Notes: a model not told the origin generated them from the letters alone. Shown: positions 1-5,812, numbered from the stretch's first letter. The stretch is DNA of 13,355 bases from Candidatus Aminicenantota bacterium (GCA_020355945.1 CP070627.1:6342627-6355981), one strand, 5' to 3'. Numbers and translations are program-made.

Positions 1-528
1 ATTTTCGCTGATAAGGTCGGGGATGATATTTTCTTTTTCCAGTTTTTTTTTGGTCTGGCGGCCTTTTCCGGTTAGTACCAGGACGGTTTGGCACCCGGCG
101 TTTTTCCCTACCTGGATATCGATTAAATCATCTCCTATCATATAGGATTGGGAGAGGTTGATATCAAAATCCTTTGCTGCCTGGAGAATCATTCCCGGTG
201 CTGGTTTTCGCCAGGGATGGTCTTTCTTGAAGGCTTCAATCACGCCATCCGTATGATAGGGACAATAATAAAATCTGTCAATTACCGCCTGTCTTTTTAG
301 AAACTCCTTTTGAATTGTAAGGTGAAGGTTTTCCACCTGCTCTCCTGTGCAGATTCCCCGGGCCACAGCGGATTGATTGGTAATAACGATCACTTTAAAA
401 TGATTTTCATTCATCATGCGTACAGCTTCATAGGCAAAGGGAAAAATCTCGGATTGTGCCAGGTGGCAGATATACCCTTTTTCTTCGATAATGGTTCCGT
501 CACGGTCAAGAAAAATGGCTTTATTCAT
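1..528 (-). CDS. gmhB: GmhB-like D-glycero-D-manno-heptose 1,7-bisphosphate 7-phosphatase (HAD family), 3' end cut by window edge
   Basis: The minus-strand frame is open for 176 codons from the ATG at 528 to base 1 with no stop, so the C-terminus lies outside the window. The protein begins MNKAIFLDRDGT, the HAD motif I with nucleophile and acid/base aspartates. VITNQS (motif II), RKPAPGM (motif III lysine) and MIGDDLID (motif IV acidic pair) follow. This order is typical of the GmhB/HisB-N phosphatases, which remove the 7-phosphate of heptose bisphosphate in cytosolic ADP-heptose synthesis for LPS core. The zinc loop is only half recognisable: CPYH is present, but where family members often have CxCRKP this protein has HPWRKP. 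The start codon overlaps the 3' end of the waaF-like gene by 8 bp (ATGAATAA), implying translational coupling. The heptose context favours GmhB over histidinol phosphatase. Confidence 0.85.
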   Translation of the reverse strand, partial: MNKAIFLDRDGTIIEEKGYICHLAQSEIFPFAYEAVRMMNENHFKVIVITNQSAVARGICTGEQVENLHLTIQKEFLKRQAVIDRFYYCPYHTDGVIEAFKKDHPWRKPAPGMILQAAKDFDINLSQSYMIGDDLIDIQVGKNAGCQTVLVLTGKGRQTKKKLEKENIIPDLISEN

Positions 529-1624
529 TACCTTTGTTCTTTAAAGTTTTATAGGGTTTTAATTCCCGGATGGTTTCCAATACTTCATCCACGGTAATAG
601 CTTTCATGCAGGCATGATTTTTATGTTTCAGCCGGCAATCCCGGTGCAGGCAGGGGGCGCACTCCACCGGGTGATAGAGAAGCCTGGCATTTTTATTCAG
701 CGGCCCTGTCTTGTGGGGTTGGGTCGGACCGAACAGGGCCACCAGGGGAAGATTAAAACCTGAGGCGATGTGCATCAACCCGGAATCGTTACTGATAAAT
801 AGGCCGCATAAAGAAATAGCCGCGATAGCCTCCCTGAGTTTCAATTGTCCGGCCAGGTTATGCGTACTGGTCTCCCCGTCAGCGATCCGGGAAATTTTTT
901 CTCTTTCGTTTGCTGAGCCAAACAATAAAATTTCCGCATTAGACAGGGATTTTTCTTGTTGAATTCGGTGGATGAGTTCCCTGAATCTCTCCGGGGGCCA
1001 TTCTTTAGCACTGCCGTACGCCGCAGACGGTGACATACCCACCAGGGGCCCGGACAAATCCACGCCCAGGCCGCGTAAAATGGCTGAAACCTTCTCCCCT
1101 TCACTGCCGGTGATAATTAATCCGGTCCCTGGCAAAGATACCTTATCGAAATTCCCAGGCTTAGGGAATCCAGCCGAAGGATTTTTTTTATCCTGGGGTA
1201 ATAAATCTAAAAAGTGTTTCACCAGGTCCAGGTAAAAATAGATATGATGTTTATTATTCCCGGGGAATTTGATTTTTTTGTAAAGCAGCCATCCCCGCAG
1301 GTCTTTCACATATCCGATTAATTTCCCAATTCCTGCTAATTTGAATAGAAAAGCGGAATGAAAGGAATTGGTGAACAAAATACCATAATCAAAACCATAG
1401 GGTTTAAGTTGCCTGGCCGCTTTAAAAATAGATTTAAAATCAATGTTACCCGGTAGGGGAATCATTTCGTTTATCTCGGCGATGTTGTCGTAAATGGGGC
1501 AGAGGTATTGTTTCGCCGCCATATAGATATTCGCATCGGGGAAGTTATCTTTTAATGCCCGGAGGGCGGGTAGGCACATGATACAATCGCCAATCCAATT
1601 GGGCGATCGAATCACAATATTCAC
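521..1624 (-). CDS. waaF: Heptosyltransferase, glycosyltransferase family 9 (WaaF-like)
   Basis: This 367-residue protein has the usual family length and should transfer heptose from ADP-heptose to the LPS inner core at the cytoplasmic face of the inner membrane. The N-terminal Rossmann half starts with IRSPNWIGD; Asp13 matches the catalytic aspartate of WaaC/WaaF enzymes. The C-terminal half carries SNDSGLMHIA (about 278-287), which binds the ADP moiety, then LVALFGPTQP and a Cys/His-rich tail (residues 322-339) common in the WaaF branch. The start codon is GTG at 1624; no strong ribosome binding site precedes it, only a purine-rich run. It lies 48 bp downstream of rpoZ and overlaps gmhB by 8 bp, so one transcript is likely. 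WaaF rather than WaaC or WaaQ is inferred from overall resemblance; acceptor specificity cannot be read from sequence. Confidence 0.88.
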   Translation of the reverse strand: MNIVIRSPNWIGDCIMCLPALRALKDNFPDANIYMAAKQYLCPIYDNIAEINEMIPLPGNIDFKSIFKAARQLKPYGFDYGILFTNSFHSAFLFKLAGIGKLIGYVKDLRGWLLYKKIKFPGNNKHHIYFYLDLVKHFLDLLPQDKKNPSAGFPKPGNFDKVSLPGTGLIITGSEGEKVSAILRGLGVDLSGPLVGMSPSAAYGSAKEWPPERFRELIHRIQQEKSLSNAEILLFGSANEREKISRIADGETSTHNLAGQLKLREAIAAISLCGLFISNDSGLMHIASGFNLPLVALFGPTQPHKTGPLNKNARLLYHPVECAPCLHRDCRLKHKNHACMKAITVDEVLETIRELKPYKTLKNKGNE

Positions 1625-1672
1625 TTCTTTTTTCTCTTTGAGACTCCCGGTTTACGGGTTTAATTTTATTGA

Positions 1673-1987
1673 TTAGAGAGCTTCTTCATTGTTGTCTTCG
1701 GTATCGTCTTCATCTTTATACAAAAATTCTTCTACATTATAATCATTTTCCTCTTCATTATTTTCCAACATCAGGGCTGCGGATTCCTCTCTATTCATTT
1801 CCAGTTCGTGTTCCTCCAGTATTTTATATTTGATTTTTCCCTGGAAAATTTCCTCCATAGCAATGGTTAATGGATTCTCAGCAGTGGTATCCACCCTTTT
1901 TTTTGCCCCGGCGACTAATTGCTTGCTCCGTTTGGCGGCAAGAATCGCAAGCCTGAACTTACTATCTATGAAATCTAGTTTCTCCAC
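1673..1987 (-). CDS. rpoZ: DNA-directed RNA polymerase omega subunit with acidic C-terminal tail
   Basis: This is the small omega subunit, which aids assembly and stability of the polymerase beta' subunit. The N-terminus (EKLDFIDSKFRLAILAAKR, then AGAKKRVDTTAENPLTIAMEEI) is the conserved omega core. I choose the GTG at 1987 as start, giving 104 residues, because AAGGAGG lies 5 bp upstream (1993-1999) and the promoter -10 box (2010-2015) sits just before it. An upstream in-frame ATG at 2089 would lie ahead of the transcription start. Residues 75-104 are strikingly acidic: 15 of 30 are Asp or Glu, in a tail beyond the conserved core. The gene heads an apparent operon with the waaF-like gene and gmhB; I see no gmk next to it. 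Confidence 0.92.
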   Translation of the reverse strand: MEKLDFIDSKFRLAILAAKRSKQLVAGAKKRVDTTAENPLTIAMEEIFQGKIKYKILEEHELEMNREESAALMLENNEEENDYNVEEFLYKDEDDTEDNNEEAL

Positions 1988-2009
1988 GATGGCCTCCTTG
2001 CAGGTATTA

Positions 2010-2038
2010 ATTATATAGGAAAACACCCATGAAGTCAA
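2010..2038 (-). promoter_or_regulatory. Sigma-70-type promoter for rpoZ-waaF-gmhB
   Basis: On the minus strand, TTGACT (2033-2038) and a perfect TATAAT (2010-2015) are separated by exactly 17 bp. The predicted transcription start is near 2003, leaving a leader of about 15 nt that contains the AAGGAGG ribosome binding site of rpoZ. Confidence 0.85.
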
Positions 2039-2167
2039 GAAAGAAAAACTTGTAAGAGCAATTCTAATTTTAGCCACGAAGTGACACATTTTATTCCTTC
2101 CTTTGAGGGAGCAAATAAAATACCTGACCTTATATTTGCCGCTATATTTGTAGGAAAGGCCGAATAA
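2033..2167 (+). pseudogene. Remnant of an unidentified coding 3' end
   Basis: A plus-strand frame without a plausible start reads through to TAA at 2165-2167. Its last part contains FIPSFEGANKIPDLIF and ends in GKAE. A related stretch at 3416-3451 would encode GANKIHDLIF in the same register; of its three substitutions two are silent and one changes Pro to His, the pattern expected of formerly coding DNA. It overlaps the rpoZ promoter on the other strand. I do not recognise the parent protein. It may be no more than a chance frame upstream of about 2090. Confidence 0.4.
2103..2140 (+). repeat. Left member of an imperfect direct repeat pair (partner 3416-3451)
   Basis: Both copies share GAGCAAATAAAAT followed by CTTATATTT at the same spacing. 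Over about 37 bp there are three substitutions and two small indels. The pair lies about 1.3 kb apart and encloses the DUF433 gene and the decayed DNA after it. This copy ends just upstream of the DUF433 promoter. Confidence 0.65.
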
Positions 2168-2172
2168 ATTAA

Positions 2173-2201
2173 TTGAAATTTGCTTGTTCTTATACTATAA
2201 T
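2173..2201 (+). promoter_or_regulatory. Sigma-70-type promoter for the DUF433 gene
   Basis: TTGAAA (2173-2178) and a perfect TATAAT (2196-2201) are separated by 17 bp. Predicted transcription start is about 2208, giving a short leader of roughly 13 nt that still holds AGAGG at 2209-2213, 7 nt before the ATG at 2221. The promoter also argues against the upstream in-frame ATG at 2173, which lies inside the -35 box. Confidence 0.8.
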
Positions 2202-2220
2202 TTGGAATAGAGGTATTCAT

Positions 2221-2547
2221 ATGGATATAAATGACTATTTTGATCATCTGGCTCCTGATGATATTAGAATAAAAGGAACAAGAATCGGGATTGAATCCGT
2301 ACTCTATGAGTATATTCATCGTGAGCAGTCACCGGAGGAAATCGTAAGGACCTTCCCCTCACTAACATTAGAAAAAGTTTATGCCACTATCCTGTATTAT
2401 CTCAGGAACAAACAGGATATTGATGCTTATATGACAGAATGGTTGGAGTATGGGCAGCGAATGAGGGAAGACCAGGACAGGAATCCACCGCCTGTGGTGG
2501 TTCGATTACGTGAAATCAAAGCCCAACGCCAAAACGTCAGCCGCTAA
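2221..2547 (+). CDS. DUF433 family protein (putative antitoxin-like DNA-binding protein)
   Basis: This 108-residue protein carries the DUF433 pattern: an IKGTRIGIESVLYEY segment (about residues 17-31), then SPEEIVRTFPSLTLEKVYATILYYL, which forms the small helix-turn-helix-like fold of the family. The start at 2221 is set by AGAGG 7 nt upstream and by the promoter position. DUF433 genes are commonly paired with a downstream PIN-like (DUF5615) gene and are regarded as antitoxins. Here no such partner follows; the next 0.9 kb is decayed. The C-terminal extension (from about residue 70, rich in charged residues and three prolines) is longer than the core domain. It is the only intact plus-strand gene in the window. 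Family assignment is firm; antitoxin function is inferred, and the gene may be an orphan. Confidence 0.8.
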   Translation: MDINDYFDHLAPDDIRIKGTRIGIESVLYEYIHREQSPEEIVRTFPSLTLEKVYATILYYLRNKQDIDAYMTEWLEYGQRMREDQDRNPPPVVVRLREIKAQRQNVSR

Positions 2548-2977
2548 ATTCCAGATTATGAGTGACATCAGGTATTTGCTTGAAAAGGAAAAAGGGGACA
2601 GGCACGAATGTGCGAATGTCGAATGGCATGGAAAATATTGAAAAAGGATAACGTTCAAAACATTTAATAAGTAAAACGCGTCTCCGAAGCAGCAAAAGTG
2701 TCTCGCCATCAGCAAAAGCGGCTCATGAGCGGGAAATGCGTCATAAAAGCAGCAAAAAGCGTCTTGCAAGCTGTAATTGCTGCAACTGAAACGCTTAAGC
2801 GTCAACGTTCCGGCTTACGCCTCTCAACAACAGCAAAAAGCATGGAACCAGGTGCAGGAATTAATTGGTAGCTGTTTCTTCATCACTGGTTTTACTTTTT
2901 CGTCTATCGTATCTTTTTTTCAGTTCGGCAACAATTGCATCTGCACCAGGTGCATTGTTTTTTGCCGCGGCTTTTAA
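2548..2977. other. Gene-poor, decayed spacer
   Basis: I see no convincing gene here; open frames on either strand are Phe/Cys-rich or otherwise atypical. Recognisable items are AAAAAGGGGACAGGCAC (2589-2605), which resembles termini I associate with REP-type transposase neighbourhoods, a small palindrome GCACGAATGTGC within and just after it, and the 20-bp tandem repeat at 2678-2778. The stretch probably represents remains of mobile or accessory DNA. Confidence 0.5.
2678..2778 (+). repeat. Degenerate tandem repeat, period about 20 bp, five units
   Basis: Units begin at 2678, 2698, 2718, 2738 and 2759 and have the form GYGTCTnnnnAGCAGCAAAA; the first, second and fourth are clearest and the fifth is weak. 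Unit four is 21 bp. Because 20 is not a multiple of three the repeat is unlikely to be a protein repeat. Function is unknown. Confidence 0.55.
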
Positions 2978-3409
2978 ATTTCATGGCTAATAGATGATTT
3001 CACAGCATATGGTCTTGATGAACCTAATCTTATGGAAATTGCCGGCGGTTTTGAAGTTATAGTGTTTGATAAGGTTAAAGAAGATCAACCAGGAAAAAAA
3101 GAAACGGTGAAAATCACCCAACCAACTACCCTAATAACTACCCAAAACACTACCCAAAAAATTCTCGAATTAATCGAATATAACCCCAAAATAACCCGGA
3201 AGGAAATGGCACGGGAAATCGGTATTTCAGAGGATGGCATAAAATATAACCTGGATAAATTAACAACGCCTCCGGCGGCCAGGGGGGCAGGCACCCTATT
3301 AGGGGGGTGCTTTTTGAAAAAACTGCCCCGTGAAGCATCTGGACCCATGAAACATCCGCAAAAACTTTTTATTATAGATTGCCTACACCACCTGGGTGAA
3401 TCTTCTTGA
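2978..3409 (+). pseudogene. C-terminal remnant of an ATP-binding/winged-helix transcriptional regulator (AlbA_2/HATPase_c_4-type), truncated
   Basis: The frame opens after TAA at 2975-2977. From about 3002 it encodes TAYGLDEPNLMEIAGGFEVIVF, matching the end of the HATPase_c_4-like region in 'putative DNA-binding' regulators that also carry an AlbA_2 domain. A spacer rich in Thr and Gln follows, then ILELIEYNPKITRKEMAREI and GISEDGIKYNLDKL, a winged-helix DNA-binding module. The homology stops at about 3268, where a structured repeat begins; the frame then reads nonsense through the repeat to TGA at 3407-3409. The large N-terminal part is missing and I find no SD or promoter for the internal ATG at 3032. 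I call it a fragment disrupted at both ends; expression is unlikely. Confidence 0.7.
3269..3374 (+). repeat. Structured palindromic repeat element, long form (copy A)
   Basis: Four blocks (3269-3285, 3309-3329, 3340-3346 and 3357-3374) are identical to consecutive blocks of copy B at 13292-13355 read on the minus strand. Copy A carries extra sequence between blocks: 23 bp (one base in copy B), 10 bp and 10 bp. The 23-bp insert supplies one arm of its own hairpin, GCACCC (3291-3296) pairing with GGGTGC (3305-3310). The two 10-bp inserts are near-identical to each other (GTGAAGCATC and ATGAAACATC). No open gene is present. It replaces the end of the regulator fragment upstream. Confidence 0.85.
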
Positions 3410-3415
3410 TCACAG

Positions 3416-3451
3416 TTGAGGAGCAAATAAAATTCATGATCTTATATTTCC
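3416..3451 (+). repeat. Right member of the imperfect direct repeat pair (partner 2103-2140)
   Basis: It shares GAGCAAATAAAAT and CTTATATTT with the left copy. One G is missing relative to the left copy, which would shift the ancestral reading frame. Its right part overlaps the last codons and stop of the PIN-domain gene on the minus strand (stop at 3442-3444). Confidence 0.6.
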
Positions 3452-3870
3452 TTATTCTTTTGTCCTGATTCGTTATTCGTTCCATTCCCCTCTGATGTTT
3501 CTTCTTCAAGAAATTTTAATAATTTTTCGTCAAAGGTAAAGACTTCCACATTTTTCAATTTCTTACACGCACACAGCAAACAATCCACAAAATCCAGGCT
3601 TCTTTCTTTAAAAATATTCAATGCCTCTAGAATGAGGCTCTTATTCTCAAAACAGAATCTTTTTTGTTCAAATAACTCCACCAATTTATCACTGGCTAGT
3701 TCTTTATTGATTCCATAGGTCTTTGTTAACACATATACTATTTCTACAACTACCCCCTCCATAATAAATATATTGGAAGACCCATCAATTACATTCTTTG
3801 AAATTATATGCTGCCCAACATTATCTGCCAATAAATATCTGAGAATAACATTCGCATCAAGATAAATCAT
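3442..3870 (-). CDS. PIN-domain ribonuclease toxin (VapC-like)
   Basis: This 142-residue protein has the PIN-domain acidic set: Asp5 in MIYLDANVILRYLL, Glu43 in VVEIVYVLTKTYG, Asp93/Asp96 in SLDFVDCLLCACKK, and Asp114 in VFTFDEKLLKFL. These coordinate the metal for RNA cleavage in VapC toxins. It overlaps the upstream small gene by 14 bp, the classic antitoxin-toxin arrangement, and has no clear SD of its own, so translational coupling is likely. About 20 hydrophilic C-terminal residues (from about 122) follow the domain and coincide with the repeated sequence at the 3' end, so the tail may have been acquired by a local rearrangement. The family is secure; the RNA target is unknown. Confidence 0.87.
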   Translation of the reverse strand: MIYLDANVILRYLLADNVGQHIISKNVIDGSSNIFIMEGVVVEIVYVLTKTYGINKELASDKLVELFEQKRFCFENKSLILEALNIFKERSLDFVDCLLCACKKLKNVEVFTFDEKLLKFLEEETSEGNGTNNESGQKNKEI

Positions 3871-4075
3871 GTTTTTCTTTCAACGCTTTTTCCCAGGCGA
3901 TTTCACTCTCTTTTTCAATTAATCGTTTATTGGCATATTGTTTAAAAATACCGGCAAGGCTCTTTTTTTTTGGTTCTAACGGTAAAACAAACACTTCTAA
4001 TTCCTTATTCAGATATTCGTTGGGAATTTTTATAGTTAATTCGTTCTTTTGAGTTCTGACTATTTCTCTTAACAT
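3857..4075 (-). CDS. Antitoxin of the VapBC-like module (AbrB-like N-terminus)
   Basis: The 72-residue protein has a short beta-rich N-terminal half (NELTIKIPNEYLNKELEVFVLPLE), resembling AbrB/swapped-hairpin DNA-binding antitoxins. Its charged helical C-terminus (ESEIAWEKALKEKHDLS) is the type of segment that wraps the toxin. Start is ATG at 4075; GAGGAG (4087-4092) lies 11 nt upstream, slightly long. A promoter at 4099-4127 precedes it. The stop overlaps the PIN gene by 14 bp. Antitoxins of this kind usually repress their own promoter, but I see no clear operator palindrome. Identification rests mainly on size, composition and position. Confidence 0.78.
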   Translation of the reverse strand: MLREIVRTQKNELTIKIPNEYLNKELEVFVLPLEPKKKSLAGIFKQYANKRLIEKESEIAWEKALKEKHDLS

Positions 4076-4098
4076 TTTGTCTTTGTCTCCTCATATTT

Positions 4099-4127
4099 AG
4101 AGTAACTCAATTCATTCTTTTTGTCAA
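4099..4127 (-). promoter_or_regulatory. Promoter of the toxin-antitoxin module
   Basis: On the minus strand a perfect TTGACA (4122-4127) is followed after 17 bp by TACTCT (4099-4104), a weak -10 that keeps the T-A-...-T positions. Predicted start near 4092 would place the GAGGAG ribosome binding site at the extreme 5' end of the transcript. Confidence 0.6.
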
Positions 4128-4148
4128 GTATTCGTGACGAAATCAGGG

Positions 4149-4168
4149 AAAAAAAGTAAAAAACTTTT
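4149..4168 (-). terminator. Possible weak intrinsic terminator after rfaE2
   Basis: Read on the minus strand, AAAAGT, a 5-nt T loop and ACTTTT are followed by more T residues, immediately after the rfaE2 stop. The stem is AT-only apart from one G-C pair, so efficiency is doubtful. Confidence 0.3.
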
Positions 4169-4169
4169 A

Positions 4170-4652
4170 TTAGAGATCGCCCATGCCGGTTGGTTTAAAT
4201 TTCTTAATAACGGCTGAAGTGGAAATATCCGTTTTGAAATCAAATAAAAGTACCTGCCCTCCCGCTTTTTCTACTTCCTCCCTGCCCACCACCTCATGCG
4301 ACTTGTAATCCCCGCCCTTTACCAATACATCCACCCGATGAAGCCCCCTAATCAACTCCAACGGCGTATCCTCGGAAAAAGGAATCACAAAATCTACATA
4401 CATAATAGCCGCCAATATCTTCATCCGCTGGTCCAACGGGTAAATCGGACGCCCCTCACCCTTCAACCGCTTGACAGAGTCGTCATCATTAATACCCAAA
4501 ATTAAATAATCACCTTTACTTTTGGCAAATTCCAACAAATCAATGTGCCCGGCATGAAGGAGATCAAACACACCATTAGTAAAAACAATGGTTTTACCTT
4601 CCAACTTCCGCAGCTCTTTGTTCAATTCCTCTACATCATAAAATATTTTCAT
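4170..4652 (-). CDS. rfaE2: D-glycero-beta-D-manno-heptose 1-phosphate adenylyltransferase (RfaE2/HldE C-terminal domain type)
   Basis: This 160-residue cytidylyltransferase-fold protein matches the free-standing adenylyltransferase half of HldE. It activates heptose 1-phosphate with ATP to ADP-heptose for LPS core synthesis. TNGVFDLLHAGH (residues 25-36) contains the HxGH nucleotide-binding motif, and ISTSAVIKKF (143-152) is the family's C-terminal ISTS signature. The kinase domain of HldE is absent here, so the kinase must be a separate gene elsewhere. It starts 17 bp after the SGNH gene with only a weak purine-rich site upstream. Its product should feed the heptosyltransferase at 521-1624, transcribed from a separate operon on the same strand. 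Confidence 0.93.
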   Translation of the reverse strand: MKIFYDVEELNKELRKLEGKTIVFTNGVFDLLHAGHIDLLEFAKSKGDYLILGINDDDSVKRLKGEGRPIYPLDQRMKILAAIMYVDFVIPFSEDTPLELIRGLHRVDVLVKGGDYKSHEVVGREEVEKAGGQVLLFDFKTDISTSAVIKKFKPTGMGDL

Positions 4653-4669
4653 GTTTTATTTATCTCTCT

Positions 4670-5770
4670 CTACCAGGTATTAGTAAAAAGCGATCGGTAT
4701 GAAGAATTATGTATAATCCTGGCGATTACCCTATGACCTCGGCTATTAAGATGATGATCTTTTTTCCAATAGAGTTTCCGGAGTTTCTTTTTCATGGGAG
4801 AGAATAAATCGATATGATTTATTTTTTTTTTAGTTAACCAGGAGATCAACGATTCTGTCAATTGGCGGATGATGCCAAAGTCTTTTTCTGACAACTGCAT
4901 TATTTTACTTGCAGCCATTATCCTGTCCCTGTCCATATGCAATTCAATATCTAATTTTGTAGGCAGTAACACAACCAGCAATTTTATCTTGTTATCCTTA
5001 CAGATCTGATTAATGATTTCAATATGAGCCGCTGTGATTTCAACCGCTTTGCCCATTAACCCCGGGAAAGTTTTGAAAAAAAAGACCTGGTTTAATGACT
5101 GAGCCAACGAACCACTTAACATTTTATCTGCTTCCAGAAGTTTATTGTGGTAACCAGGAGGCCGTAGAGGTGTTTGCAGTCTTCCGCTGCTTTCTTCAAT
5201 GTAAAACGTATCGAGAAAATCATTTCCTGTATATAACACAACAACAAAAACATCAGGTTTTAGATATAAGAATCGTTTTAAAAAACCGGAGTAGTGTTGG
5301 GGACCAAAATGGCCAATACCACCATTAATACATTCATACCTGGCATTTTTCTCTCCCCTGTTTAATAGGTATTCCAGTTGATTGGGAAAAGATTCAGGGT
5401 TATAAACAACTCCATCTGTTTGGGAATCACCTGTAACAAGAATTCGAATAATGCCTGCCGATTTTTCTTCTTTGGTTTCAACATCTTCTCTAAACCCCAG
5501 GTTGTTTGTTTGCATAACAACCTTTCCCTTTTTGTGCTCTTGCCAGGTATACTCCCTTTTTGCATTGGGCTTATGCAGGTGCCCGGCTAAATCATCATAT
5601 ATGTAATAATCGGTTTCTATTTTAAGGAATCGTGGAATTCTTGGGGATGGGGAAAGTTTGGGTTTGGTTTTAGGGCCGCGAAATAACAAGATTAAAAAAA
5701 CAATCAAAATAAAGATTATCACTATTATAGGAATCGCTTTTTTTACGGTAAAAATATTTCTAACCCTCAT
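4670..5770 (-). CDS. Membrane-anchored SGNH/GDSL hydrolase-like protein
   Basis: A 366-residue protein with one N-terminal transmembrane segment (about 12-30) after a basic start, so the rest is probably periplasmic. The SGNH blocks are visible: GDSQTDG (114-120) with candidate nucleophile Ser116, GGIGHFGP (150-157), TGND (181-184) with Asn183, and DHHLNSRGH (338-346) with candidate Asp338/His340. Such proteins remove or transfer acyl groups on polysaccharides, lipids or peptidoglycan; the substrate here is unknown. Sitting between wzt and rfaE2, it plausibly modifies the exported glycan. It has its own strong promoter that would yield a leaderless mRNA, and no ribosome binding site precedes the ATG. 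Domain call is good; substrate is inference. Confidence 0.85.
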   Translation of the reverse strand: MRVRNIFTVKKAIPIIVIIFILIVFLILLFRGPKTKPKLSPSPRIPRFLKIETDYYIYDDLAGHLHKPNAKREYTWQEHKKGKVVMQTNNLGFREDVETKEEKSAGIIRILVTGDSQTDGVVYNPESFPNQLEYLLNRGEKNARYECINGGIGHFGPQHYSGFLKRFLYLKPDVFVVVLYTGNDFLDTFYIEESSGRLQTPLRPPGYHNKLLEADKMLSGSLAQSLNQVFFFKTFPGLMGKAVEITAAHIEIINQICKDNKIKLLVVLLPTKLDIELHMDRDRIMAASKIMQLSEKDFGIIRQLTESLISWLTKKKINHIDLFSPMKKKLRKLYWKKDHHLNSRGHRVIARIIHNSSYRSLFTNTW

Positions 5771-5777
5771 TTAATGT

Positions 5778-5806
5778 ATTTTATAAGAAATTTGTAAATA
5801 AGTCAA
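5778..5806 (-). promoter_or_regulatory. Promoter of the SGNH gene, predicted leaderless transcript
   Basis: On the minus strand TTGACT (5801-5806) and TAAAAT (5778-5783) are separated by 17 bp in the 42-bp wzt-SGNH gap. Only 7 nt separate the -10 box from the ATG at 5770, so transcription should begin at or within a base or two of the start codon. Confidence 0.7.
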
Positions 5807-5812
5807 TATCAT

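Noticed and set aside
1645..1665. Small inverted repeat CCCG/CGGG between rpoZ and the waaF-like gene as a terminator
   Set aside because: Only a 4-bp stem with no T tract, and the genes look co-transcribed.
1988..2089. Longer rpoZ start (ATG at 2089, 138 residues)
   Set aside because: The promoter (2010-2038) lies inside this extension and AAGGAGG sits 5 bp before the GTG at 1987; the added N-terminus does not resemble omega.
2589..2605. GGGGACAGGCAC motif as proof of a REP-transposase element
   Set aside because: Only a single short motif is present, with no transposase gene or second end in the window; mentioned only as a possible trace.
2549..2640. Small plus-strand frame after DUF433 as a lost toxin partner
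   Set aside because: It encodes fewer than 30 residues without PIN-like motifs or an SD site.
2506..2805. Minus-strand open frame of 99 codons rich in Phe and Cys
   Set aside because: Its Phe/Cys-rich part is the reverse reading of the 20-bp repeat, and the frame runs into the 3' end of the DUF433 gene; no SD, promoter or family resemblance.
4158..4181. Similarity of the rfaE2 3' end to the tail of repeat copy A (AAAAACTTTTTATTA plus a few bases)
   Set aside because: About 23 bp with an indel and two mismatches, mostly A/T and partly coding; likely chance.
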